A stretch of DNA of 64,000 bases from SAR324 cluster bacterium REDSEA-S27_B3 (GCA_001627865.1 LUQO01000004.1:136384-200383); one strand, 5' to 3'. Numbered from the stretch's first letter, positions 1-10,459 are shown. Made by a program: numbers and translations. Notes: generated from the sequence alone by a model not told the origin.

Positions 1-1
1 C

Positions 2-1456
2 GGCCGATCCGAAGCACCTCCGTATTTTCGTGCAATTCCAATAAGCACTGAAGCTGATACAGCAGAAACTTCTGCAGCCATTACAAGTGAGAAAGTCTCT
101 TTGTTATTGAAAAAGAGCCTGGAAAACCATGAATGGCGTCAGCAGAACTGCGTCAACCTTATCCCCTCTGAAATGACACAGTCCTCTTTGGTCAGGCTTC
201 TGCAGATCACCGATCCATGTGGACGCTACGCGGAACACAAGGAACTGCTTGCTGCATTTGAACAGGAAGTATTCTACTACCAGGGGACAGAATTCATTGA
301 GTGGGTTGAAGAAAGGCTGGTCGATGAAATGTGTCAATTTCTTGGCTGCCCGCTGGTTGAATCCAGGATGATCAGCGGACAGATGGCAAACATGACAGTT
401 TTCAGCGCACTGGTTGATTTTCGAAACCGCACAGAACGCCGCAGTGAACCCGCCCGTATTCCTCTGGTGATGAACAATCACATTGGCAAAGGCGGTCACC
501 TGAGTTCCCAGCCGATGGGGGCCCTGCGTGACTATGTGGCAAAAAATCCGATAACAGAGAAGTATGCGGTGATAAACTTCCCTGTACTCAGGGATGACCC
601 TTATTGCATTGATCTGCAGGAAACAGCTGAACTGCTGGAACGTTATGATCCGGAACTTATTATTCTCGGCAAGAGCATGATTCTGTATCCGGAACCGGTG
701 GAGGCCATCTGTAAGATTCTGGAGTCAAAACTTGTCAGGCCTGTGGTGATGTATGACATGGCACACGTTTTGGGATTGATAGGACCGCACTTTCAGAACC
801 CATTTGCTGAAGGAGTAGATATTGTCACCGGATCAACTCACAAAACCCTGTTCGGCTCACAGCGTGGACTAATCGGGGCGGCGTTTCAAGAAGAAACTCC
901 AGAATACGAACTTTGGCAAACCATTCAGCGGAGAGCATTCCCCGGTGCAGTCAGCAACCATCACCTGGGCACGCTGCTCGGAATGCTGATGGCTTCTCTT
1001 GAGATGAATGCCTTTAAGGATTCCTATCAGCCACAGGTGTTGGCAAATGCCAAAGCCTTTGCTAGTGCACTGGCTGATGAAGGAATTAAGGTACAGGGAA
1101 ATCCTGAGCTTGGCTATACCCAGACTCACCAGGTTGTAGTGGTTGTGGGTTACGCCCAGGGCACGGTCATCGCTGAGGAACTGGAAGCAAGCAACATCAT
1201 TGTCAACTACCAGGCTATTCCTTCTGATGAAAGTTTTACCTCCAGTTCCGGCCTGCGCATGGGAGTGGCCGAAATGACACGTTTCGGCATGAAGGAGGAT
1301 GACTTCAGGGAATTTGCCACACTTTTTGCTGAGGCCGTTCACGGAAGGAGTGTGGGTGATGAAGTAGCCCGGTTCCGTAAACGCTTCCTTAATCTGCATT
1401 ACTGCTTCGATCAGGATTATCCTGAGGATGTTGAAGCACTTAAAAAACTTTTTTGA
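2..1456 (+). CDS. Serine hydroxymethyltransferase-like / fold-type I PLP-dependent enzyme, 5' end outside window
   Basis: Frame is open from nt 2 (..RSEAPPYFRAIPISTEADTAETSAAITSEKVSLLLKKSLENHEWRQQNCVNLIPSEMT); SHMT-like 'NLIPSE' and PLP-lysine-type 'TGSTHKTLFGSQRG' motifs. The TTG start at 101 in the track is probably internal. Confidence 0.75.
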   Translation, partial: GRSEAPPYFRAIPISTEADTAETSAAITSEKVSLLLKKSLENHEWRQQNCVNLIPSEMTQSSLVRLLQITDPCGRYAEHKELLAAFEQEVFYYQGTEFIEWVEERLVDEMCQFLGCPLVESRMISGQMANMTVFSALVDFRNRTERRSEPARIPLVMNNHIGKGGHLSSQPMGALRDYVAKNPITEKYAVINFPVLRDDPYCIDLQETAELLERYDPELIILGKSMILYPEPVEAICKILESKLVRPVVMYDMAHVLGLIGPHFQNPFAEGVDIVTGSTHKTLFGSQRGLIGAAFQEETPEYELWQTIQRRAFPGAVSNHHLGTLLGMLMASLEMNAFKDSYQPQVLANAKAFASALADEGIKVQGNPELGYTQTHQVVVVVGYAQGTVIAEELEASNIIVNYQAIPSDESFTSSSGLRMGVAEMTRFGMKEDDFREFATLFAEAVHGRSVGDEVARFRKRFLNLHYCFDQDYPEDVEALKKLF

Positions 1457-1626
1457 TACATTAAGATTGGTATTAGCTTTCAACAAGACAGCACGGGGTG
1501 AACAATTCAACCTTGTTTAAGGCCTTGGTTCTTATTGAAGTATAATTAGTGGATTAGGACCTGAGGGGTGATTACTATGACGGGGCTTTTACTTATCCAA
1601 CTTTAACAAGCATAAAATAATCAGTA

Positions 1627-2322
1627 TTATTTTATTTCAGCTGATTCCTGAATTGCCTGCTTGAGAACCTCATAATTAAAATCGTCTCTTTTGCATGCAT
1701 CAAGAATTACCTTCTCCCGCCTGATCATCAGATCAATGGCATTCGGCAAATCCTTTGCGAGCTCCGCAGGAATGACTACGGCGCCATGCCGGTCGGCATG
1801 TACTAAGTCATTGTGCTGAACTTTCATACCGAAAATTTCTACGGGTATTCCTGTTTCCTCTACCCGCACATACGCATGGGCCGGCCCTATTTTTCCTGCA
1901 AGCACCTGGAATCCCGGAGCAAGCACATCAAGATCCCGTACCGAGCCGTTGGTCAAAACACCTGCAACTCCCAGCGCGTTATGAATGTTTGTATTCACCT
2001 CTCCCCAGAAAGAGCCAAAACCGGGAATATCATCAATATCCTGGATCACACTCACACAGGGGCCTGTTCCGGAGGACACATATTGGTAATAAGCTAAACT
2101 TCGTTCACGCTTTGTGTTTGGATCAACTTCAGTGGATGAGCGGATGGTTGCTGTCCTGGCATAACCCACAAGCGGAGGAAGCGACGTGTCAGCGCAGACC
2201 AGCTGTTCTGTAGTAAAACCGCTGGTGCGGAAGCTGGAATCAAGCAGTTCCAGTGAATTCACGATTGTCGGCGTGTCGTATTTCCTGAATGTATCAAGCA
2301 GGGTTTGAGGGATTTGTTTCAA
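1627..2322 (-). CDS. RraA-family protein / 4-hydroxy-4-methyl-2-oxoglutarate aldolase-like
   Basis: 231 aa; 'GVLTNGSVRDLD' and 'ADRHGAVVIP' RraA/HMG-aldolase signatures. Confidence 0.8.
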   Translation of the reverse strand: MKQIPQTLLDTFRKYDTPTIVNSLELLDSSFRTSGFTTEQLVCADTSLPPLVGYARTATIRSSTEVDPNTKRERSLAYYQYVSSGTGPCVSVIQDIDDIPGFGSFWGEVNTNIHNALGVAGVLTNGSVRDLDVLAPGFQVLAGKIGPAHAYVRVEETGIPVEIFGMKVQHNDLVHADRHGAVVIPAELAKDLPNAIDLMIRREKVILDACKRDDFNYEVLKQAIQESAEIK

Positions 2323-2363
2323 GGTTACATTTAAAAGTGTTAAAGTAGTTTTACCTGCTGTGA

Positions 2364-3031
2364 TCAGACAGCAGTCCAGCCCCCGTCAACCTTGATGGCT
2401 GAGCCGGTCACCATTTTACTCATGTCAGAGGCAAGAAACAGCACTGCGTCTGCCACATCCTCAGTCTGTCCTACATGTCCAAGCGGAATGCGGCTCAGGA
2501 CATAATCACCGAATTCCTTTTCTGCCAGGAATGGTTTTGTCAGTTCTGTCTCAACAAAGGTCGGGCAGACAGTATTTACCCTTATTCCATTTTCTGCCAG
2601 GTCCAGCGCCATGCTTTTATTGATCCCTTAATTCCAGACTCAAGCATTCCCTTTGCAACAACCTGTGCCACGAAAAAGGCTGATTTAACATTAAGGTCAA
2701 TTACCTTATCGAAACTCTCTTCCGTGACATCGCAGAAATGTTCTGGAATATTGCTGCCCGCGTTGTTCACAAGTATGTTGAAAGGGCCATGATTTGATAA
2801 ATTATAAACTGCTTCCATGGACAGAAGGTCTGCCGCGTAAACCGAGGCTTTTCCTCCGGATTCAATGATTTGATCCAGGACCTTTTCCAGTTGTTCTTCG
2901 GAGCGCGCGGTCAGCACAACTTCCGCGCCCACCGAGGCCAGGCATTTAGCACATGCTTTACCTATACCCCTGCCGGCACCGGTAACCAGTGCACGCTGTC
3001 CGCTTAACTCAAATTTTTTTTCTTCTGTCAC
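2364..3031 (-). pseudogene. SDR-family oxidoreductase, disrupted by internal deletion plus frameshift
   Basis: N-terminal half (TGAGRGIGKACA, NNAG) in ORF 2582..3031; C-terminal half (MALDLAENGIRVNTVCPTFVETELTKPF..DGGW) in another frame, ORF 2364..2612; the segment with catalytic YxxxK is absent. Confidence 0.8.
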
Positions 3032-4314
3032 GTAGCTTCTCTGCTGTATCTACGCACCCTGAGATCAGCCTGTTCCTGGTGTCCGGCAAATCCTTCAAGC
3101 CTGCATAATCTTGAACAGTATTCTCCTACCTTCACACTGGCTTCGTTGCTGAGGACTTTCTGGTAGGTACAGGTCTTGAGGAATTTTCCAACCCACAGGC
3201 CTCCGGTGTAGCGCGCCGCTTTTAAGGTGGGCAGAGTATGGTTTGTGCCGATCACCTTGTCTCCATAGGAAACATTGGTACGAGGCCCAAGGAAAAGCGC
3301 GCCGTAGTTTGTCATGTTCTCCAGGAACCAGTCATCCTTTTGGGTCATTACCTGCACATGCTCAAAAGCAAGTTCATCAGCAATCTCCAGCATTTCATCA
3401 TAAGAATCAGCCACGATTATCTGTCCGTAGTTTTTCCAGGCCGGTTCCGCGGTGTCACTGGTTGAAAGCGTTTTCAGCTGCCTTTCCACCTCCTCAAGAG
3501 TGTTCCTGGCAAGATTCATTGAATTTGTTAAAAGGACTGCAGGGGAAGTCGGACCATGCTCTGCCTGTCCCAGCAGGTCTGTGGCACACATTTCTCCATC
3601 AACCGTTTCATCCGCAATTACAAGAGTTTCGGTTGGTCCGGCAAAAAGGTCAATACCAACTCGTCCGTACAGCTGCCTCTTGGCTTCTGCCACATAGGCA
3701 TTTCCCGGTCCAACCAAAATGTCCACGGGTGGAATGGATTCTGTCCCCAATGCCATGGCTGCAACTGCCTGGACACCTCCAATCACGAATATATCGTCTG
3801 CCCCTCCAAGATGCTGGGCCGCAACGATAGCATCAGACGGACGTCCTTCATAGGGAGGAGCACAGGTAATGATTTCCTTTACGCCGGCCACCTTTGCTGT
3901 TACAACAGACATGTGGGCAGAAGCAACCATCGGGAACTTTCCTCCTGGTACATAACTTCCAACACGGTTGGTGGGGATATTCCTGTGCCCAAGAATCACA
4001 CCCGGAAGCGTTTCCTCTTCAACGTCTTTCATGGAATCCCGCTGTATCTGGGCGAAGTTCCTGATCTGCTCCTGAGCGAAGCGGATGTCCTCTATTGTCT
4101 GTGCATCAAGCCGCTCTATGCAGGACTGTATTTCTTTTTCAGTAAGTCGGAATTCATCAGGAGACCAGTTGTCAAATCGTTTCGAAAGCTCCCTGACTGC
4201 TGTGTCCCCACGCTTGTCAATATCTTCAAGCAGTTTTTCTACCGTCTCACGTATTTGTTTCTGGGCTTCGTCCCGTTGTTCTTCTGAAATTGCTTCCTTT
4301 ATCCAGTTTGCCAT
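3028..4314 (-). CDS. Histidinol dehydrogenase family protein (probably a catabolic paralog)
   Basis: 428 aa; '[28 protein letters not shown]', 'GQAEHGP', 'EHVQVMT', '[13 protein letters not shown]'; overlaps SDR by 4 nt; no his genes nearby. Confidence 0.85.
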   Translation of the reverse strand: MANWIKEAISEEQRDEAQKQIRETVEKLLEDIDKRGDTAVRELSKRFDNWSPDEFRLTEKEIQSCIERLDAQTIEDIRFAQEQIRNFAQIQRDSMKDVEEETLPGVILGHRNIPTNRVGSYVPGGKFPMVASAHMSVVTAKVAGVKEIITCAPPYEGRPSDAIVAAQHLGGADDIFVIGGVQAVAAMALGTESIPPVDILVGPGNAYVAEAKRQLYGRVGIDLFAGPTETLVIADETVDGEMCATDLLGQAEHGPTSPAVLLTNSMNLARNTLEEVERQLKTLSTSDTAEPAWKNYGQIIVADSYDEMLEIADELAFEHVQVMTQKDDWFLENMTNYGALFLGPRTNVSYGDKVIGTNHTLPTLKAARYTGGLWVGKFLKTCTYQKVLSNEASVKVGEYCSRLCRLEGFAGHQEQADLRVRRYSREAT

Positions 4315-4378
4315 AATTCTCCCTATTTTATTGAACGATTTTTGTACTTAATTTATTGTTAACCGGTTTATCGATGTA

Positions 4379-5353
4379 TTAACTCATGGAATAGCTGCTG
4401 ATTTGCATCCATAGTGAGATCTCATCAATCGCATTATATTCCCTTACAACCAAACCTTCCTGCATTTCAGCATGGGTCATGGCCATGATTACCACTGGAG
4501 CACCTGTTGGTTCGCCGAAACTTCCAAATCCGGTATGTTTAGCGGAATAGCTCCAGCGCAAAGCAATTCTGGTATTTTTACCTTCCTCCTCATTGACAAT
4601 CCAATGATGAACCCTAAAACTTCCTTTTGGGAAAGATTTAGTGTAGCCTGTGAGAAATTCAATAAGCTGATCACGGCCATAAATAACTTTTTCTTCAGGA
4701 GCATGAATCTGGCAGGCCCTGTTGTGTGATTTTTCCAGAATGCTGAATTCTGATTGCTCCCATATGGCTTGGTAAGTTTGAGCAAGATTTTTTGCTGCTC
4801 CGTTAAGCGGGCCTGAGTCAGGAGGTCCTGTCCAGCGATTAACGTATTCCTCAGCTGTAGGAACTTCACTACCTTTCTCCTTAAGGTTTGAAATCAACTG
4901 ACGTGCGAATTGATCTGGTTCGAGTCCTATCTGTTTTACAATGGCGGATTGATCTCTAACCATCCACTCATCAATCACTTGGTTTTCCCTGCAGATGCAA
5001 TCTGCGATGACTCTGTAAGTAACTTTTGAACTGTTTGGAGATCCGTAAAATCCGTCGCCAAGATGTGTTGCAGTACTAAGTATTCTGTGTGAAGAATAAA
5101 ATGTTCCCGGAAGATCCTCAGATCCTATCACATCTTCTCCCAGCAGCTGCCTGTCAGGAAACATCTTCAGTGTATCCCAGGTGGAACTGATTACATCTTC
5201 AACACTGTATGAGACGCTTGTGGGGGTCTTTACAGGAGCCTTTTCACCATAATAATCCCTGATACGTTCCACTCCGCGTTCCTCCCAGATGCGATAAGTA
5301 ATCTTGAGGATGTAATCCTTTAAATCCTTAAATTCAGTTTCAAACCCTTTCAT
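4379..5353 (-). CDS. SnoaL/NTF2-like fold protein, divergent two-domain member
   Basis: 324 aa; resemblance to the neighbouring SnoaL-like proteins by pattern (RENQVIDEWMVRDQSAIVKQIG); upstream of hisD-like gene on same strand. Confidence 0.55.
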   Translation of the reverse strand: MKGFETEFKDLKDYILKITYRIWEERGVERIRDYYGEKAPVKTPTSVSYSVEDVISSTWDTLKMFPDRQLLGEDVIGSEDLPGTFYSSHRILSTATHLGDGFYGSPNSSKVTYRVIADCICRENQVIDEWMVRDQSAIVKQIGLEPDQFARQLISNLKEKGSEVPTAEEYVNRWTGPPDSGPLNGAAKNLAQTYQAIWEQSEFSILEKSHNRACQIHAPEEKVIYGRDQLIEFLTGYTKSFPKGSFRVHHWIVNEEEGKNTRIALRWSYSAKHTGFGSFGEPTGAPVVIMAMTHAEMQEGLVVREYNAIDEISLWMQISSYSMS

Positions 5354-5759
5354 TACATTACAACACAGGTATTTTTTTCATCCTTTCATCACACCATGAT
5401 TTAAACCGCCGAATATCTGACACTCGAAGAACATTATTTCGAGACCACATTACCGGAATGATTATTTGCCTGAAGTCCTCAAACCATTGAGTAGTCAACA
5501 AGTTCTTTATGAAAATTCAAAAATTTACATCAAATTATTAATAAACATGATGTTCAGCACTTTATGAAATCAGGATGGAATAGAATTAATGCAATTCATA
5601 AAATGCAAATTCGTTGGGCTCTGATGCTTCAGGAAAAACGATTATAAGGCTTGTGATGAGTTCTTGTTTGTTTGATTAAGGTTATATTCGAGACAACTGG
5701 ATCCCACATGAAATTTTACTAATTCCTGAACAAACCACGCATTTTGATGGTTAATTTTT

Positions 5760-6788
5760 TTAAAGTAAAATTTCTATATCTACTGCTTCGAAAACATCGT
5801 AATCTAGTTGTTTTAGCATATCAATTAGATCAACAAATACCCAATTTTCTACAAGAACGTCTCCTTCTCTTCTCCACCAATCAGAAACACGACAAGTAAA
5901 TTGTTGTCCCTTAGCTTTAATTCCTAGCCAATCCTGACATAAATGCCCACCATGTGAGGGCCAACCACCTGAAGCAACGAAATTTCCTTCAGCAAATCTC
6001 GCAAAATGGCCTTTAACAGCTAAATCAAGCTTTGATCCTTTTTCACAAGTCATGGTTGTAGAAGATTTACGATAGGGATCAAAAACACTTTCATAGGGTA
6101 ATTGAAAACGAGCAAAACCATCTACACCTATATAACTTCCATAGCCTGATGGACCATACCACATCATATTTGGGTGCCAATATTTTCTCCAATATTGTTC
6201 TTTGGTATGAAGATTTCTAAGCATTTCTTCAACCATCACAAGGCTGGTTTTAGTTTCTTCTGAATTTTGCGCTTCTAATATAATCCCATCTGAAGTTATT
6301 GGACCAGGAATAAATCTTTCATCCCCCAAACTTTTTGTAAGCAATGGCCATTTTCCAATTTGGCGCAATAGATCAATAAAATCTAAAAAAATATATGTTT
6401 CGATAGCCTGGCCATTTTGCATTCTGTGAAACTCGCCATATCGTAAATACGTCAACTTTTTATTTGCTGGAATTCCCATCCAATCCTTTGCAAATGTTCC
6501 AACATAGTGACCAGAGCCTGTCACCCATTCTTGATTATTGGAAATTCCAGCAAAAATAATATCAGTTCGTCTATATAAGTTTGGAAATGCAGATAACATT
6601 GGGCTAAAAATTTTTTTTAAGAGTCCTTTTCCTCCTGTGATTTCGTTAATGGGAGCAACAACGTTAATTTTTGCTTCATTGTTAAAGAATTGATGAACGG
6701 CATTACTTAGCCCATCTTCTGTAATATCCAATAGATCATTGGAGAATTTTTTATATATTATTTTGTTTTCTGAAATCATTTCATTCAC
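5760..6788 (-). CDS. Double SnoaL-like domain protein (ester cyclase-like)
   Basis: 342 aa; two repeated halves ending 'WMGIPANKKLTYLRYGEFHR..' and 'WLGIKAKGQQFTCRVSDWWRREGDVLVENWVFVDLIDML'; overlaps permease gene by 4 nt. Confidence 0.75.
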   Translation of the reverse strand: MNEMISENKIIYKKFSNDLLDITEDGLSNAVHQFFNNEAKINVVAPINEITGGKGLLKKIFSPMLSAFPNLYRRTDIIFAGISNNQEWVTGSGHYVGTFAKDWMGIPANKKLTYLRYGEFHRMQNGQAIETYIFLDFIDLLRQIGKWPLLTKSLGDERFIPGPITSDGIILEAQNSEETKTSLVMVEEMLRNLHTKEQYWRKYWHPNMMWYGPSGYGSYIGVDGFARFQLPYESVFDPYRKSSTTMTCEKGSKLDLAVKGHFARFAEGNFVASGGWPSHGGHLCQDWLGIKAKGQQFTCRVSDWWRREGDVLVENWVFVDLIDMLKQLDYDVFEAVDIEILL

Positions 6789-7666
6789 CCTTTAACTGCA
6801 CCAGCTGTCAATCCACTTATAATTTGTTTTTGAAAAAACATAACAATCATAAATAAAGGCGCTGTTGCGGAAACCACTGATGCAACTGCCCACATCATAT
6901 TTCCTTCATGTTGATTAGTGCCTAAATAACTCTGAAGTTTGGGTACCATCGTATGGTTTTCAAAACTAAGCAGCATTGCTGTGACAGTGAAATCGTTGTA
7001 GGCAAGCATCAAACTGAATAATCCTGCTGTTATTACCCCAGGCCACATGACAGGCATTATGATATATCTGAATGCTTGAAAATGTGAGCACCCATCTATC
7101 ATTCCACTTTCATCTAGTTCTTTTGGAACGGTTTTAAAAAAAGAATATAATAGCCATAAAGTGAATGGTTGATTAATCGCAACAAGAACGATAATTGTTG
7201 TTGGAAGGATTCCCCAGATATTCAGTTGAAAAAATGGGAATAAATATCCTGAAACAAGTGTAATATGTGGCATAGCACGAAAAACAAGTGCAGTTATTAA
7301 AATCCAGAAAGCATATCGATAAGGTGATCGTGAGAGAGCATAGCCGCCGAGAGTACCTAGAAATAAAGAGATCGTAACAACAAAAAAAGTCACAATTACT
7401 GTATTTCTTGCGGCATACCAAAATTCTCCTTCAATCCAGGCTTCTTTATAAGCATTCAAAGTGTAACGTCCACCAGTTTCAATAATAGTGTTAAAACCTG
7501 AGATTACGTACCACCAATCTGATCTTGAAAAAAAATCCTCACGAACCTTGAATGACCCTAAAAAAGTCCAGATGAAAGGGAAAGCTGCTATTATGAGCCA
7601 GGTAATTATAAATATGGTATTTATAATTAATAGTTTTCTGGATTTAATGTCTGCTAAAGTTGCCAT
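6785..7666 (-). CDS. ABC sugar transporter permease, MalG type
   Basis: 293 aa multi-TM; 'PKELDESGMIDGCSHFQAFRYIIMPVMWPG' EAA-loop. Confidence 0.85.
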   Translation of the reverse strand: MATLADIKSRKLLIINTIFIITWLIIAAFPFIWTFLGSFKVREDFFSRSDWWYVISGFNTIIETGGRYTLNAYKEAWIEGEFWYAARNTVIVTFFVVTISLFLGTLGGYALSRSPYRYAFWILITALVFRAMPHITLVSGYLFPFFQLNIWGILPTTIIVLVAINQPFTLWLLYSFFKTVPKELDESGMIDGCSHFQAFRYIIMPVMWPGVITAGLFSLMLAYNDFTVTAMLLSFENHTMVPKLQSYLGTNQHEGNMMWAVASVVSATAPLFMIVMFFQKQIISGLTAGAVKG

Positions 7667-7674
7667 GTTTTTTC

Positions 7675-8703
7675 TTATCTTGTTTCTCCAAACTCACGCC
7701 ATGTTTTAATTAGTACCGGAGTTAAAAGTATTCCAACCATGATGATAGTTAAAATAGAGGTTGCAGCAGCAGAACCAAAATTCATTACCTCAATATTGCG
7801 TAGATCATTATAAATTAGCCATGAAAATGATTGAGCGCTTGCCTCTGCACTAAAACCAAGTATCGGCTCGAAAACTCTGATATTGTCCATCATTGAAATA
7901 AGAGCAATAAAAACTGCCACTGGAAGCAAATGCGGAATAACGACATATCGAATTCTTTGAATGCGATCTGCACCATCTATTATCGCTGCTTCTATGGGTT
8001 CTTGCGGTACTGTTTGAAGAGCAGCATAAAAAACAATAAAGGCAAAAGGAGCATGGTGCCATATTCCATAAGTTATTAATGTAATCCAGGTAAGTGTGGT
8101 TGAAGCTTTTAAGGATAGATAAGGATCATTGAATAAATCCTGAATTGTTGATCCAATAATGCCTTCAGCGTCAATCATCCAGAATAGTACCAGAGAACCC
8201 ATCAAAGGAGTAACAATCATTGGCAGGATTGTTGCGAAAATAGTCGGCCCTTTTATCTTCAGTGTTAAAGCATTGATGCTCAGTGCTAAAATAAAACCTA
8301 AACATATGACAAAAGGTGTAACAAATAACGTATAAGTTAGTGTAAATGTTAATGCCTTATAAAAAGGTAAATTAAAAAAAGTGCTTGAAAACTCCCTAAA
8401 ATTTTTTGAATTGCTCCAACCTTCATACAATTCTTTAAATGCCAAATGATTTCGATCAATGTAAGTTTCTAAACCGTTAAATCTTCCTAAAGGCTGTTCT
8501 TCATTTAAAGCAGCATACGCTTCAATATCCACTCCGACCTCTTTTTTACATCCAAATGGATCACATATCTCAATTTCAATTGTAGGTTTTTGATGTTCAA
8601 TGAAAAGTGATTGAACAAAAATTGAAACAATTGGGATAGCAATGAATAAAACCATTGCTATGCATGTAGGAAGCATGAACCAAAAAAATGTTTTATGTTT
8701 CAC
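7675..8703 (-). CDS. ABC sugar transporter permease, MalF type
   Basis: 342 aa multi-TM; 'PQEPIEAAIIDGADRIQRIRYVVIPHLLP' EAA-loop. Confidence 0.85.
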   Translation of the reverse strand: MKHKTFFWFMLPTCIAMVLFIAIPIVSIFVQSLFIEHQKPTIEIEICDPFGCKKEVGVDIEAYAALNEEQPLGRFNGLETYIDRNHLAFKELYEGWSNSKNFREFSSTFFNLPFYKALTFTLTYTLFVTPFVICLGFILALSINALTLKIKGPTIFATILPMIVTPLMGSLVLFWMIDAEGIIGSTIQDLFNDPYLSLKASTTLTWITLITYGIWHHAPFAFIVFYAALQTVPQEPIEAAIIDGADRIQRIRYVVIPHLLPVAVFIALISMMDNIRVFEPILGFSAEASAQSFSWLIYNDLRNIEVMNFGSAAATSILTIIMVGILLTPVLIKTWREFGETR

Positions 8704-8934
8704 CTATGCAGCTTTATGAGAAATTTAAATTTTGAAATTGGTTAAACCCTTAATGACAGCATCGTCACCTTGCAACCTTTGCAGGAGAATGTACAGGAAT
8801 AATGAAGAGGATACTTGGTAGATGGGTATCTGCCAGGGTATTATAGCACCTGAGTTGTAGTTCAGAAAGAACTGCGTTTCCAGTAATTTTTGATGAAAAC
8901 TGACATCATGAACTATGTCAGGTCAGAAAAAGTG

Positions 8935-8968
8935 AATAAAGGTGGGAAAAAATTTTTCCCACCTTTAT
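8935..8968 (-). terminator. Near-perfect palindrome after the solute-binding-protein gene (terminator or mRNA-stabilising stem-loop)
   Basis: aataaaggtgggaaaaaatttttcccacctttat, just downstream of the SBP stop and before the permeases. Confidence 0.65.
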
Positions 8969-8980
8969 GAATATATTGAT

Positions 8981-10216
8981 TTAGAGGAAACCTTTTTCCT
9001 TAGCTTTACCTATATAAGCAGCTTCAACATCCGCCAGGGCTTGTTGAGCTGATTCTTTGCCTTGAAGGAAATCAACTATTTCAGTTCCAAGTGCTCCATG
9101 CATAAGTGACATGTGAGGCAGCATTGGATATGGTTTTGCTCCCATTTTAGCCGCAGCAAGAACTCCAACTGATTTTGGACCAGGTGTAAATCCTTCCACC
9201 AGCCAAACTGCCTGATCTGCTGCGTCATTTGCCATTTTCTTGGAAGTTGCAGCATGAACAAGTACTTTAAAACTGTCTTCGGCATCTTTATCTGACCTGT
9301 TTGTGGCTAAAGTGAAGCCGTCCCACCATAAAGTCGCAGCAGGAATAGACCCTCCGCCAACAGTTGCCGGTGCTGCTAATTTTGTTGCAGCAGTTATTCC
9401 CGGATCACCTTCATCATCAAGCAAAGTACCTGATCTTGAAGCCCATAATGTCATAAGACCAACCTTTCCTGATTCCCACTCAACTTTGATAGCCTCTGAG
9501 TCGTGAGTCAGGAAATCAGGGTTGCTGTATCCAGCAAGTTTTTTTAACATCTTAAGTGTTGCAATTCCTTTAGCGTTGTTGATATTTGGCTTTGCAGAAC
9601 CAGGCTTGAAAAACTCGCCACCATGACCTAAAAACATGTTTACAAATTCTTCTCCTAAATTCCATCCTGCTTTATAAGCTGCAGCATATGGATTTAGCAA
9701 TTTGCCTGAAGAACGCATTTTTTCTGCTGCTGCTACTACTTCTTCATAGGTTTTAGGTACAGGAATACCAAGTTCATTTAAAATATCTTCACGGTAATAT
9801 AAATGCTGTGTATTGGCCATAAAAGCAACAGCCATCACTTTACCATCAATGGTAATTAGCTGTGATTTTTGCAAGCCTTTTCCGTGTTTTGCAACCAAGT
9901 CATCCATTGGTCTGATTAAACCTTCATTCATTAAAGGTACAATAGAACTGTTTGCACCAATTCTAGCTGAATATTCTGCAGGATTAGCTGATAGAGCTGC
10001 CATTGCAAGATTGCTATGTTCAGATGTATGATTCACCTTGAAATCAGCACCTGCTCCTGCACAATCTTTTGCAGTCGCAGTGTATGTCCGTAACGCAGGG
10101 AAATCATTAGCTAAGATATTTATTGAACCACTGGTGTTACCACAAGCAGCATAGGTTGTCTGTCCTAATAGAAACATTAATGTTGCTGTTAGGGTTATTT
10201 TAGATAGCATTTTCAT
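8981..10216 (-). CDS. ABC transporter sugar-type extracellular solute-binding protein
   Basis: 411 aa; signal peptide MKMLSKITLTATLMFLLGQTTYA; 'YYREDILNELGIPVPKTYEEVVAAAEKM' typical of family 1 SBPs; adjacent permeases. Confidence 0.85.
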   Translation of the reverse strand: MKMLSKITLTATLMFLLGQTTYAACGNTSGSINILANDFPALRTYTATAKDCAGAGADFKVNHTSEHSNLAMAALSANPAEYSARIGANSSIVPLMNEGLIRPMDDLVAKHGKGLQKSQLITIDGKVMAVAFMANTQHLYYREDILNELGIPVPKTYEEVVAAAEKMRSSGKLLNPYAAAYKAGWNLGEEFVNMFLGHGGEFFKPGSAKPNINNAKGIATLKMLKKLAGYSNPDFLTHDSEAIKVEWESGKVGLMTLWASRSGTLLDDEGDPGITAATKLAAPATVGGGSIPAATLWWDGFTLATNRSDKDAEDSFKVLVHAATSKKMANDAADQAVWLVEGFTPGPKSVGVLAAAKMGAKPYPMLPHMSLMHGALGTEIVDFLQGKESAQQALADVEAAYIGKAKEKGFL

Positions 10217-10359
10217 TATCCATCTCCTTTATTATGGAGGCTTAACTTAATGTCTGTCCCCCAATGATTAATTGATCTGAACTGTTTATTACAAACAATC
10301 CCGTTGTATCCAAATTCCCCTTTCATACGAAGGGTACTATCGGGCTGGCCAACATGATA

Positions 10360-10459
10360 TACATACGTATTCAATCAATAAAACATATTTATTGAATAAA
10401 ATAACAATTTTCGGTATATATATTGGTACAGGATATAATTACATACGTATTCATTCAAT
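10360..10459. promoter_or_regulatory. Candidate operator pair in divergent promoter region
   Basis: Direct repeat TACATACGTATTCA(A/T)TCAAT at 10360 and 10440 (one mismatch in 20, exactly 80 bp apart), each with the palindrome ATACGTAT. Confidence 0.45.

Noticed and set aside
869-1510. 213-aa minus-strand ORF
   Set aside because: Antisense to the SHMT-like gene; no recognisable motif.
2582-2660. Programmed frameshift in the SDR gene
   Set aside because: A frameshift alone would not restore the missing YxxxK segment; a deletion must be involved.
3243-4287. Several + strand ORFs (195, 243, 81 aa) opposite the hisD-like gene
   Set aside because: Antisense shadows of a gene with strong family motifs; low-complexity, Cys/Ser-rich translations without recognisable motifs.
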